A DNA stretch of 46,619 nt from Ahrensia marina (GTDB lineage: Bacteria > Pseudomonadota > Alphaproteobacteria > Rhizobiales > Rhizobiaceae): NCBI RefSeq assembly GCF_001293565.1, contig NZ_JXMU01000004.1:1-46619 (forward strand), written 5' to 3'. A model generated the notes under the pieces. That model made no database searches. It had not been told where the DNA came from and saw only the letters and a program-made list of their open reading frames with translations. The first letter of the stretch is position 1. Every line of letters begins with the position of its first letter. Shown in pieces: positions 28,334-36,817 of the stretch. A program made the translations under genes and the position numbers.

Positions 28334-30487
28334 ATGTCTGCACCGATTGATAAGTTCGGCCTTCAAGTATCACCCATTCTTCATGATTTTCTGGAGAACG
28401 AAGCATTAAAGGGCACAGGCATCGATTCTGATACATTCTGGCAATCTTTTGCCGATATTGTGCATGACCTAGCCCCGAAAAATCGGGAACTGCTGGCTAA
28501 GCGCGAAAATCTGCAAACGCAGCTTGATGACTGGTATAAGAAAAACGGTGCTCCATCTGATCTGGAAGCCTATAAAAGCTTCTTGAGCGAGATCGGCTAT
28601 CTTGTGCCTGAAGGCGAAAAATTTTCCGTTGATACACGCAATGTCGATCCCGAAATTGCCAAGGTCGCCGGGCCGCAGCTTGTTGTCCCGATCATGAATG
28701 CGCGTTTTGCGCTTAATGCGGCCAATGCCCGCTGGGGTTCGCTCTATGATGCGCTTTACGGTACGGATGCAATCGGCGACCTGCCTCAAAGCAAAGAATA
28801 TTATGAAGCGCGCGGCGCCCGTGTCATCAAATGGGCAAAAGGCTTCCTCGACAGCTCTGTTCCTTTGGCAAATACGCAATGGGCAAATGCTGCGGGCTTT
28901 AAGATCGAAGATGGCGCATTAGTCATTCTGACTGAAGACGGCCAATCCGCTCTCGACAATCCATCACAATTTACAGGCTATAAAGGCGACGCTGATGCGC
29001 CGCGTGCCTTGATGTTCGTCAAAAATGGCATGCATGTTGGCATCCATATTAATGCGGATCATCAAATCGGCAAAACAGATCCGGCGCATATTTCAGATGT
29101 ATGGCTGGAATCTGCCCTTACCGCGATCATGGACTGCGAAGATTCTGTTGCCGCAGTTGATGCGGAGGACAAAGCGCTGGTCTATCGCAACTGGCTTGGC
29201 CTGATGCGCGGTGATCTGGAGGAAAGCTTCGAAAAAGGCGGCAAGACTATTACGCGGGCGCTACATCCCGACTTGGAGTTCACGGCGCCTGACGGAAGTG
29301 AGATGTCGCTTAAAGGCCGCTCATTAATGCTTATCCGCAATGTTGGACACCTGATGACCAATCCGGCGATCCATGACCGCGATGGCAATGAGGTGCCTGA
29401 AGGCATCATGGATGCAATGTTTACAGCATTGATAGCGCTTTATGATATCGGAGAGAATGGCCGCTTTGCCAATTCAGCCGAAGGCTCGATGTATGTCGTT
29501 AAGCCGAAGATGCACGGTCCTGAAGAGGTCGCTTTTGCAGTAGAAATATTCGACCGTGTTGAAGCGGCGATCGGCATGAAGCCAAACACCATAAAAATGG
29601 GCATCATGGACGAGGAGCGCCGCACAACGGTGAACTTGAAAGAGTGTATTCGCGCGGCCAAACACCGTGTTGTCTTCATCAACACAGGTTTCCTCGACCG
29701 GACCGGCGATGAAATGCACACCTCTATGGAAGCCGGCCCGATGATGCGTAAGGGCGACATGAAACAAGCGACATGGATTGGCGCTTACGAAGACTGGAAT
29801 GTTGATATCGGCCTTGAATGCGGTCTTGCGGGCCATGCCCAAATCGGCAAAGGCATGTGGGCTATGCCTGACTTAATGCATGCCATGCTTGAGCAAAAAA
29901 TTGGACACCCGGAAGCGGGCGCGAACTGTGCATGGGTACCTTCGCCAACCGCAGCAACATTGCACGCCACGCATTATCATGAGGTTGATGTCCATGATGT
30001 GCAGGCCACGCTTGCCAATCGTGACCGTGCAAAGCTTGATGACTTGTTGTCGATCCCCGTTGTATCGCGTCCAAACTGGACGCCGGAAGACATTCAGCAC
30101 GAACTTGACAACAATGCTCAGGGCATACTCGGCTATGTCGTACGCTGGGTCGATCAGGGCGTTGGCTGCTCGAAGGTACCGGACATTAATAATGTCGGTC
30201 TTATGGAAGACCGCGCGACATGCCGCATATCTTCACAGCACATGGCCAATTGGCTGCATCACGGTGTCGCGACGAAAGAGCAGATCGTCGACACAATGAA
30301 AAAGATGGCCAAGGTCGTCGATAAGCAGAATGCGAATGATCCGGCCTATACACCTATGGCCGATGATTTTGACGGATCAATAGCATTTCAGGCTGCGCTG
30401 GAACTCGTGCTGGATGGCCGCGCGCAGCCTTCCGGTTACACTGAGCCGGTACTGCACCGCCGCCGTTTGGAGCTTAAAGCAAGCTGA
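28334..30487 (+). CDS. glcB: malate synthase G
   Basis: Malate synthase G joins glyoxylate and acetyl-CoA to malate in the glyoxylate shunt or during glycolate use. The protein has 717 residues, the isoform-G size. It shows the blocks [23 protein letters not shown]-like [38 protein letters not shown] and [19 protein letters not shown] prefer the ATG at 28334 because GGAG is well placed before it; an in-frame ATG seven codons earlier is the alternative. No isocitrate lyase gene is in the window. A strong terminator follows. Confidence 0.97.
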   Translation: MSAPIDKFGLQVSPILHDFLENEALKGTGIDSDTFWQSFADIVHDLAPKNRELLAKRENLQTQLDDWYKKNGAPSDLEAYKSFLSEIGYLVPEGEKFSVDTRNVDPEIAKVAGPQLVVPIMNARFALNAANARWGSLYDALYGTDAIGDLPQSKEYYEARGARVIKWAKGFLDSSVPLANTQWANAAGFKIEDGALVILTEDGQSALDNPSQFTGYKGDADAPRALMFVKNGMHVGIHINADHQIGKTDPAHISDVWLESALTAIMDCEDSVAAVDAEDKALVYRNWLGLMRGDLEESFEKGGKTITRALHPDLEFTAPDGSEMSLKGRSLMLIRNVGHLMTNPAIHDRDGNEVPEGIMDAMFTALIALYDIGENGRFANSAEGSMYVVKPKMHGPEEVAFAVEIFDRVEAAIGMKPNTIKMGIMDEERRTTVNLKECIRAAKHRVVFINTGFLDRTGDEMHTSMEAGPMMRKGDMKQATWIGAYEDWNVDIGLECGLAGHAQIGKGMWAMPDLMHAMLEQKIGHPEAGANCAWVPSPTAATLHATHYHEVDVHDVQATLANRDRAKLDDLLSIPVVSRPNWTPEDIQHELDNNAQGILGYVVRWVDQGVGCSKVPDINNVGLMEDRATCRISSQHMANWLHHGVATKEQIVDTMKKMAKVVDKQNANDPAYTPMADDFDGSIAFQAALELVLDGRAQPSGYTEPVLHRRRLELKAS

Positions 30488-30510
30488 ACAAGCATATAAA
30501 CTGATCTTTG

Positions 30511-30545
30511 AAGCCGCCTTGAGAAATCAGGGCGGCTTATTTTTT
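30511..30545 (+). terminator. rho-independent terminator of glcB
   Basis: AAGCCGCCTTGA pairs with TCAGGGCGGCTT (12 bp, one G-U) around a GAAA tetraloop, followed by ATTTTTT. It lies 23 bases past the glcB stop and just before the stop of the convergent SDR gene. Confidence 0.95.
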
Positions 30546-30549
30546 GACT

Positions 30550-31317
30550 TTATTGTCTGAGTTTGTCGATACCAATGCCAACGGCGTCAAAACCGCCATC
30601 CACCGCCAGAACATGGCCGGTGATATAACTTGCCTCGGACGAGGTTAAAAACCAGATCGCATTGGCAAGCTCTATTTCCTCTGCATGGCGCGGTATGGGC
30701 ATGACATCATAATATGCCTTACGGATATGATCGCTGTGAACTTTCTTTGCCATGTCTGTTTCAACCGGTCCGGGCGCAACCGCGTTTACACGTATTTTAT
30801 GTTCACCCAGTTCGGCCGCATATTGCTTGGTTAAATGTGCAAGTGCGGCTTTGGACGTGCCATAGGCAACACGCATGGTCGAAGCACGCAGGCCGGATAT
30901 TGATGTAATGTTGACGATTGCACCGCCACCGGCTGTAATCAAATGAGGAACAATGGCCTGTGTCATTAGAAAAGGCCCATCAAGATTTGTTGCCATGACC
31001 TGACGCCAAAGAGCATAATCATGCTCCATTGCCGGGGCAAAGTCGGCAATTCCTGCATTGTTGACAAGCGCGTCCAGCCGCCCGAACTTATTTGCAGCTT
31101 CTTCCACAGCCTTTGTAACCTGCTCAGGGTCTGAAACATCTGCCTCAATTGCATAGACACGGTTCGAGCCAAGAGTGCGGGCGGCAGCGCTTAAAGTTTC
31201 TGCCAGCCGGTCAAGCATAACAACCCGCCACCCCTCACGTAAAAACCGCTTTACTGTCTCAAGGCCAATGCCGCGTGCTGCGCCTGTAATTAAAACAACT
31301 TTTTCAGTTTCCGACAT
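30550..31317 (-). CDS. SDR-family oxidoreductase
   Basis: This 255-residue classical short-chain dehydrogenase has the cofactor motif TGAARGIG near residue 12, LVNNAG near residue 87, the catalytic YGTSK (Tyr at about 150, Lys four residues on) and the PG.V.T motif (VAPGPVETDM). It oxidises or reduces an alcohol/ketone pair with NAD(P). It is divergent from the Gfo/Idh/MocA and PfkB genes over 131 bases, so a shared sugar or polyol pathway is plausible but unproven. Confidence 0.92.
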   Translation of the reverse strand: MSETEKVVLITGAARGIGLETVKRFLREGWRVVMLDRLAETLSAAARTLGSNRVYAIEADVSDPEQVTKAVEEAANKFGRLDALVNNAGIADFAPAMEHDYALWRQVMATNLDGPFLMTQAIVPHLITAGGGAIVNITSISGLRASTMRVAYGTSKAALAHLTKQYAAELGEHKIRVNAVAPGPVETDMAKKVHSDHIRKAYYDVMPIPRHAEEIELANAIWFLTSSEASYITGHVLAVDGGFDAVGIGIDKLRQ

Positions 31318-31448
31318 CGCTTTTTCCTTCTATGCAGCCAAATTCATTCACTATTGAACTATATTTATATTGCGCGTAATTTCGCAACGTATTAGGCGTT
31401 GTTCCAGCATAAAGCTGACACATGCAGCACTGACAGGAAAGAACCATT

Positions 31449-32558
31449 ATGACTTTGCGTTACGCAATTATCGGGGCCGGTATGATGGGCCAGGAACATA
31501 TACGCAATATCGCTCTTTTGCCGGATGCCTATGTCAGTACAATCGTTGAGCCTAACGATGAAATGGCCGCCAAAGCCGTTCAAACAGCAATCGATGCAGG
31601 TATAAAAGCGCCGGAGCGATACACGGATATTGACGCGCTTTTGCAATCTGACAAAGCCGATGCATTGATCGTTGTCAGCCCAAATGACACGCATTTTGAT
31701 ATGATGCAGAAACTGCTGCAAACCAATCTGCCTATTCTTTTAGAAAAACCCAGCGCCACGAGCGCAGATCACGCTTGGAGCCTTGTTAAAAGTGCTGAAA
31801 ACCGTGCAGCGCCGGTATGGGTAGCCATGGAATACCGCTATATGCCGCCAGTGGCTCGCATCATCGATGAAGTGCGAAACGGCACTATCGGCAAAACCAA
31901 AATGATCTCCATTGTCGAACACCGCTTTCCTTTCCTGAACAAGGTTGGCGCATGGAATAGATTTAACGCGCGGACCGGCGGCACGATGGTTGAAAAATGC
32001 TGCCACTTTTTTGATCTCATGCGCCTCATCACCGGATCGGAAGCCGTGAAGGTTTATGGATCCGGCGCACAGGACGTTAATTTCTTTGATGAAAACTATG
32101 ATGGTCAAAAACCTGATATTCTCGACAATGCATTTGTGATTGTTGATTTTGAAAACGGTGTACGCGCCTCGCTTGATTTGTGCATGTTTGCCGAGGGCTC
32201 TTATTGGCAGGAACAGGTTTCCGTCGTTGGAGATACGGGAAAAGTTGAAGCGTTTGTGCCCGGCCCTTCTCGTTTTTGGCCAGGCGGTATTGAGCGCGCG
32301 TCAGAAGTCATCATTTCACCGCGTGCAGAGCGCGCACCAACCCGCTCCGAGATACACGTTGATGAGAACCTTCTTGCGGCGGGCGATCACCATGGCAGCA
32401 CTTATTTTCAGCACTTAAAGTTCTTTGAATTGTGCAAAACCAAGACAGGTAAACCTGAAGTGACACTGCGTGATGGCGCCCATGCGGTTGCCCTTGGCGC
32501 TGCTGCCGAGCAATCAATCCGCACAGGAACCGTTGTGCATTTGGAAAATAGAAGCTAA
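31449..32558 (+). CDS. Gfo/Idh/MocA-family oxidoreductase
   Basis: This 369-residue NAD(P)-dependent oxidoreductase has a Rossmann motif IIGAGMMGQEHIRNI at residues 6-20 and the family EKP at residues 99-101 (LLEKPSATSADHAW). The C-terminal domain shows GAWNRFNARTGGTMVEKCCHFFDLMR with the usual catalytic His. Members act on sugars, inositols and related polyols. AGGAAAG precedes the ATG. A PfkB-type kinase follows 35 bases downstream, so the two form a small operon. Confidence 0.93.
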   Translation: MTLRYAIIGAGMMGQEHIRNIALLPDAYVSTIVEPNDEMAAKAVQTAIDAGIKAPERYTDIDALLQSDKADALIVVSPNDTHFDMMQKLLQTNLPILLEKPSATSADHAWSLVKSAENRAAPVWVAMEYRYMPPVARIIDEVRNGTIGKTKMISIVEHRFPFLNKVGAWNRFNARTGGTMVEKCCHFFDLMRLITGSEAVKVYGSGAQDVNFFDENYDGQKPDILDNAFVIVDFENGVRASLDLCMFAEGSYWQEQVSVVGDTGKVEAFVPGPSRFWPGGIERASEVIISPRAERAPTRSEIHVDENLLAAGDHHGSTYFQHLKFFELCKTKTGKPEVTLRDGAHAVALGAAAEQSIRTGTVVHLENRS

Positions 32559-32593
32559 AAGTCTAAATCGATTTAATGATTTGGGAAATGCGC

Positions 32594-33538
32594 ATGTTTA
32601 TCACTTGCGGCGAAGCGCTTTTTGACATTTTTGCACAGCCTTCAAAGAGCAGTGCACCACATGGCATCGGGTTTGACGGGGTCGTGGGCGGCTCTCCGCT
32701 TAACGTTGCGCTTGGCCTTTCACGTATGGGCAATCGCGCCAGCCTTTTCACACGATTATCCAATGATATGTTTGGACGGAGTATACGCGCCTTCATGAAG
32801 GAAATGGGGGTGCATGATGATTATTGCGTTGCAACCGACCTGCAAACAACCCTGGCAATGATCCTGACAAAGCCTGACGGGCAACCGGACTATTCGCTAT
32901 ATACAAAAGGCACTGCCGACTGTTCGATGGAAATGTCGGATATACCCACCAAGCTGGATGAGTGCGACCAAGTCATTCATCTTGGATCATTTGCAACCGC
33001 ACTCGAAAAGAGCGGTGCAGTTTTACGGGAATTTGCCAAGCAGCAGGCAGGCAAAAAGTTTATCGCGTTTGATCCGAATGCGCGTCCCATCGTGATACCG
33101 GAACGTGAGCCATGGCACGCGATGATAGACGAGATGTTGCCTGTCTCCAATTTTGTTAAAGCCAGCGATGAAGATCTGGATTTTCTTTATCCAGGCCAGC
33201 CAATTGAAGCATTTCTCGATCGCTGCCTTGCCGCCGGGGTAGATGTCGCATGTGTCACACGCGGACCCGATGGCGCGTTCGCAAAAACTGCAAACGGTCA
33301 AAGCGTTGATCTGCCCGGCCGAAAAGTTGACGTCATTGACACGGTTGGTGCGGGCGATACTTTTCAGGCTGCCAGCCTACATTTTTTAGCGCAAAGCAAA
33401 CTGGCACGAAAAGGTGAAGCCCAAACGGTTGATCTGGAAGCGCTTGTCAAATTCGCTATTGATGCTGCGGCACTGACATGCACAAGACGCGGTGCGGATT
33501 TGCCAACACTCTCGCAGATTGAGGCTTTTGCAAACTAG
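32594..33538 (+). CDS. PfkB-family carbohydrate kinase (fructokinase-like)
   Basis: This 314-residue ribokinase-fold sugar kinase shows the N-terminal signature GGSPLNVALGLSRMGNRASLFTRL split over residues about 33-56, and the C-terminal VDTVGAGDTF motif with catalytic Asp at about residue 255. The start MFITCGEALFDIF resembles fructokinases. I chose the ATG at 32594 because GGGAAA lies five bases before it; ATGs at 32576 and 32588 are in frame but poorly placed. It is co-directional with the upstream oxidoreductase gene. No transporter is present, so the substrate is unknown. Confidence 0.9.
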   Translation: MFITCGEALFDIFAQPSKSSAPHGIGFDGVVGGSPLNVALGLSRMGNRASLFTRLSNDMFGRSIRAFMKEMGVHDDYCVATDLQTTLAMILTKPDGQPDYSLYTKGTADCSMEMSDIPTKLDECDQVIHLGSFATALEKSGAVLREFAKQQAGKKFIAFDPNARPIVIPEREPWHAMIDEMLPVSNFVKASDEDLDFLYPGQPIEAFLDRCLAAGVDVACVTRGPDGAFAKTANGQSVDLPGRKVDVIDTVGAGDTFQAASLHFLAQSKLARKGEAQTVDLEALVKFAIDAAALTCTRRGADLPTLSQIEAFAN

Positions 33539-33617
33539 ACAATACTGTATGACGTTGCACAGTCCCTAAAGGTCTCCTATCAATAGGGCTTAAGGTTTCG
33601 GCACACAGGATCAATCT

Positions 33618-34307
33618 ATGCAGCTTTATCATCATCCCATGTCTGCCAGTTCGCGCTTTATTCGCTTTTTGATGGGCGAATATGGTGTCGAATACAGCTT
33701 GGTGCACCAAAATCCTTGGGATCGTGAAGCCGAATTCATCAAGTTAAATCCAGCTGGTACGCTGCCGGTACTGATTGCGGAATCCGATGTTGCAATCTGC
33801 GGTGTGTACGCCATTTGCGAATATATTGATGAGACACGCGGCACCATGATGCGCGAGCGTCGTTTAATGCCTGATTATCCGCTTGAGCGTGCAGAAGTCC
33901 GCAGGCTCATTGACTGGTTTTGTGTGCGCTTGGAGCAGGACGCAACCAAAGCACTTGTGAGAGAGCGGATTTTCAAAGTGGAAATGCCGCGCAACAGTGG
34001 TGGAGGCGCGCCTGATTCTGCCGCCATGCGCGCAGCACGCAACAATGTGAAGCAGCATATGCGCTATTTGAATTGGTTAGCCGGTAGCCGAAACTGGCTC
34101 AGCGGCAAAACCCTGACTGCCGCTGATATTGCCGCAGCCGCCAGTATTTCCGTACTGGACTATATGGGTGAAATATCCTGGCCTGAATCACCGCAAGCGG
34201 CCGAATGGTATCAACGCGTCAAATCGCGACCCGCATTCAGACCTATTTTGGAAGACCGCGTTCGCGCCCTTACACCCGTATCGCATTATGCCGATCTCGA
34301 CTTTTAG
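33618..34307 (+). CDS. glutathione S-transferase-like protein, probable FzlA
   Basis: This 229-residue protein has a GST fold: an N-terminal thioredoxin-like domain (YHHPMSASSRFIRFLMGEYG; NPAGTLPVLI) and a helical C-terminal domain (ADIAAAASISVLDYMGEISWP). It ends SHYADLDF, which I recall as typical of FzlA, the FtsZ-binding GST-like protein essential for constriction in Caulobacter. Placement ahead of queG and a YeeZ-like gene supports this, as I recall this order in related alphaproteobacteria. It may not bind glutathione. The FzlA assignment is an inference. Confidence 0.8.
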   Translation: MQLYHHPMSASSRFIRFLMGEYGVEYSLVHQNPWDREAEFIKLNPAGTLPVLIAESDVAICGVYAICEYIDETRGTMMRERRLMPDYPLERAEVRRLIDWFCVRLEQDATKALVRERIFKVEMPRNSGGGAPDSAAMRAARNNVKQHMRYLNWLAGSRNWLSGKTLTAADIAAAASISVLDYMGEISWPESPQAAEWYQRVKSRPAFRPILEDRVRALTPVSHYADLDF

Positions 34308-34324
34308 CACTGCCCGTTTGAGCC

Positions 34325-35485
34325 ATGTCGACAACTTTGTCCCCCGAAAAGGCGAAACAATCTCTTATCAGTGATTTATCCTCTGAAGGGTTTGAGCTTG
34401 TTGGCTTCATGGATGCCAATGATACCGGCAAAATGACAAGCGCTCTTTCCGAGTTCATCGATGCCGGCTACCACGGCTCCATGCAATGGATGGAGGACAC
34501 GCAGGAACGAAGAGCCGCTCCAACGGTTCTCTGGGAAGATGCAAAAACTATTATTCTTGCGGCAATGGTTTATTCGCCGGATAATGATTATGATCCACTG
34601 CACGCCACTACACTGGATGATAGGGCTACAATCTCCTGCTATGCGCATAACCGCGACTATCATGATGTTATCAAGGGCAAGCTAAAACAAGTGGCCGGCC
34701 GTTTTGTTGCCAAAACCGGCGCTGAGGTAAAAGTCTTTATTGATACGGCGCCAGTGATGGAAAAGCCTCTTGCGCAAAAGGCCGGGCTGGGATGGCAGGG
34801 CAAACACACAAATCTTGTTAGTCGGCAAATTGGTTCGTGGTTTTTTATTGGCTCTATTTTCACAGATATGGATCTGCCGTTGGATGACGCTGAAACCGAC
34901 CATTGCGGTTCGTGCCGCGCGTGTCTTGATTGCTGTCCGACAAACGCATTTCCGTCTGCTTATCGTCTCGATGCCCGGCGCTGTATATCTTATCTTACGA
35001 TTGAGCATGCAGGACCAATAGATATCGAGTTTCGGAAGCCCATGGGCAACCGCATTTATGGGTGTGACGACTGTCTTGCGGTTTGCCCGTGGAACAAGTT
35101 CGCCACAAAGGCGCGTGAGGCAAAACTACAAGCGCGTGAAGATTTAAAAAGCCCGCCGCTTGCTGCTCTGCTACAGCTTGATGATACAGCCTTCAGAAAA
35201 ATGTTTGCCGGCTCACCGGTCAAGCGCATTGGCAGAAACCGTTTTATTCGCAATTGCCTTGTCGCAGCGGGAAACAGCAGTGATCAAGAACTTTTGCCCT
35301 TGATCAAAACCCATCTAAACGATCCGGATAATGTCGTTCGCGGCACTGCCGTTTGGGCTTTGGCGCAGCATGTGAACAAAGACGAATTTAGCGTGCTCTA
35401 TGAAACATACTACCCAACTGAAAGCGATCAATCTGTATGCCAGGAATGGATGACAGCGCTTGAAACGACTGGCTTGGAATTATGA
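34325..35485 (+). CDS. queG: epoxyqueuosine reductase QueG
   Basis: QueG makes queuosine by cobalamin-dependent reduction of epoxyqueuosine at tRNA position 34. The protein has 386 residues. The cobalamin-binding region includes YDPLHATTLDDRATISCYAHNRDYHD in part (residues about 88-113). Two [4Fe-4S] clusters are bound by CGSCRACLDCCP (about 195-206) and CDDCLAVCP (about 247-255). A HEAT-like C-terminal part follows. It starts 17 bases after the GST-like gene and its stop overlaps the next gene (ATGA), so all three are probably one operon. Confidence 0.97.
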   Translation: MSTTLSPEKAKQSLISDLSSEGFELVGFMDANDTGKMTSALSEFIDAGYHGSMQWMEDTQERRAAPTVLWEDAKTIILAAMVYSPDNDYDPLHATTLDDRATISCYAHNRDYHDVIKGKLKQVAGRFVAKTGAEVKVFIDTAPVMEKPLAQKAGLGWQGKHTNLVSRQIGSWFFIGSIFTDMDLPLDDAETDHCGSCRACLDCCPTNAFPSAYRLDARRCISYLTIEHAGPIDIEFRKPMGNRIYGCDDCLAVCPWNKFATKAREAKLQAREDLKSPPLAALLQLDDTAFRKMFAGSPVKRIGRNRFIRNCLVAAGNSSDQELLPLIKTHLNDPDNVVRGTAVWALAQHVNKDEFSVLYETYYPTESDQSVCQEWMTALETTGLEL

Positions 35486-36363
35486 CAGACCAACAACGAA
35501 CGACATTAATATTGGGCGCGGGATTTTCTGGTAAACGCTACGGCGAACTGATAGCGCGTGAAGGTGCCAGTGTCTTTGGCACAACCCGATCACCCGATAA
35601 GGCAGATGCACTTGATAAAGCGGGCATTCAACCTGTTATATTTGACGGCGTAACAATAACGCCTGCCTTAAAAGAAGCTATAGAGGGCGCAACCGATCTG
35701 GTGGTTTCTATTGCGCCGAATGAATCCGGTGATCCGGTGTTGAGAGCCCTTTCACAAGTCTTGTCAGTTGCCCCTAAACTTTCGTGGATTGGCTATCTTT
35801 CGACGGTCGGCGTTTATGGCAATCATGATGGCGCATGGGTTGATGAAGAAAGCAATTGCAAACCTGTCTCAAAGCGCTCTGTGCAACGCATGCAAGCTGA
35901 GTCGGAATGGCAAAGCTTTGCCGCAAATCAAGACCTTCCATTGGCCATATTGCGATTGTCCGGCATTTATGGTCCAGGGCGCAACGCACTAAAAAACATG
36001 GTTGAAGGAAAGGCACGCAGGCTGATCAAGCCGGGACAAGTCTTCAACCGCATTCATGTTGCTGATATTGCTGCCAGCCTGAAATTTCTCGCAAATCAAC
36101 GCGCTGACGGCATTTTCAATGTAACAGACGATATGCCTTCACCGCCGCAGGATGTTGTCGAATATGCCGCTTTGGTAACAAAAATTGATCCACCTGCCCC
36201 AATTGATTTTGAAACTGCCACATTATCGCCCATGGCACGCTCTTTTTACGGCGAGAACAAGCGCGTCTCCAACGCAAAGTTGAAGAGCGCTGGTTTTCAA
36301 TTTCAATATTCGAACTACCGACAATCTTTAAAGAAGATGTGGGACGAAAACGACTGGCGTTAA
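35482..36363 (+). CDS. NAD-dependent epimerase/SDR-family protein (YeeZ-like)
   Basis: This 293-residue extended SDR-type protein has the variant Rossmann motif LILGAGFSGKRYGELIA near residue 10, of the YeeZ type. Other blocks are IGYLSTVGVYGNHDGAWVDEES and LRLSGIYGPGRNAL, typical of this subgroup. The usual catalytic YxxxK is replaced by a region with SVQRMQAE, as in YeeZ-like members, so activity is uncertain. It overlaps queG by 4 bases and is translationally coupled to it. Confidence 0.88.
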   Translation: MTDQQRTTLILGAGFSGKRYGELIAREGASVFGTTRSPDKADALDKAGIQPVIFDGVTITPALKEAIEGATDLVVSIAPNESGDPVLRALSQVLSVAPKLSWIGYLSTVGVYGNHDGAWVDEESNCKPVSKRSVQRMQAESEWQSFAANQDLPLAILRLSGIYGPGRNALKNMVEGKARRLIKPGQVFNRIHVADIAASLKFLANQRADGIFNVTDDMPSPPQDVVEYAALVTKIDPPAPIDFETATLSPMARSFYGENKRVSNAKLKSAGFQFQYSNYRQSLKKMWDENDWR

Positions 36364-36384
36364 ACGTCAACTAGGGTGTGTTAA

Positions 36385-36759
36385 ATGTATAAATTATTTA
36401 GTCTCGCTGGCGCGGGAGCCGTTATTGCTTTGTCTATTACAACGTCAATATTTACGAACAATCAGGCAGAAGCTTCAGCGGCTCAATGCGGCAAGGCATC
36501 ATGGTATGCGCTTTATTCGCGCACGGCATCCGGAGAAATGATGAACCCAGCCAAATTAACAGCGGCGCACAAAACATTACCCTTCGGGACCAAGCTCGAA
36601 GTGACAAACCGGAACAATGGAAAATCCGTTATTGTTCGTATCAATGACCGCGGCCCCTTTATCAAAGGCAGAATCGTCGATCTTTCCAAAGCTGCTGCGG
36701 GTAAAATCGGCATGATCAGAAGTGGTCACGCGCCGATCTGTTTTCGGCGCATTTCCTGA
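36385..36759 (+). CDS. RlpA-like double-psi beta-barrel protein
   Basis: This 124-residue exported protein has an N-terminal signal ([16 protein letters not shown], cleavage near residue 31) and a single RlpA-like double-psi barrel. The blocks [36 protein letters not shown] and [22 protein letters not shown] contain the Glu and Asp needed by RlpA lytic transglycosylases. It lacks a SPOR domain and a lipobox. It may trim peptidoglycan at the septum. A hairpin (36730-36750) overlaps its final codons. Confidence 0.9.
   Translation: MYKLFSLAGAGAVIALSITTSIFTNNQAEASAAQCGKASWYALYSRTASGEMMNPAKLTAAHKTLPFGTKLEVTNRNNGKSVIVRINDRGPFIKGRIVDLSKAAAGKIGMIRSGHAPICFRRIS
36730..36750 (+). terminator. hairpin overlapping the end of the RlpA-like gene
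   Basis: GCGCCGA and TCGGCGC form a perfect 7-bp stem around a 7-base loop. It lies inside the last ten codons and is followed by ATTTCCTGATTTTG, where TGA is the stop. The T-rich tail is interrupted, so terminator function is only possible. Confidence 0.35.
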
Positions 36760-36769
36760 TTTTGCAACA

Positions 36770-36797
36770 AACCCGCCGAATGTAATTTCAGCGGGTT
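36770..36797 (-). terminator. terminator of the L,D-transpeptidase gene
   Basis: AACCCGC pairs with GCGGGTT, extended inwards by GAA/TTC after one mismatch. On the minus strand the stem is followed by TGTTGC after the final TT, a moderate T-rich tail. It lies 20 bases past the stop at 36818. Confidence 0.5.
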
Positions 36798-36817
36798 ATG
36801 CTTCAAAAGATTGTAAG

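Noticed and set aside
32163-32208. Search for CRISPR arrays, insertion sequences, integrases or long direct repeats throughout, including tRNA flanks
   Set aside because: None seen; both tRNA genes are cut by the window edge and show no attachment-site duplication within the window.
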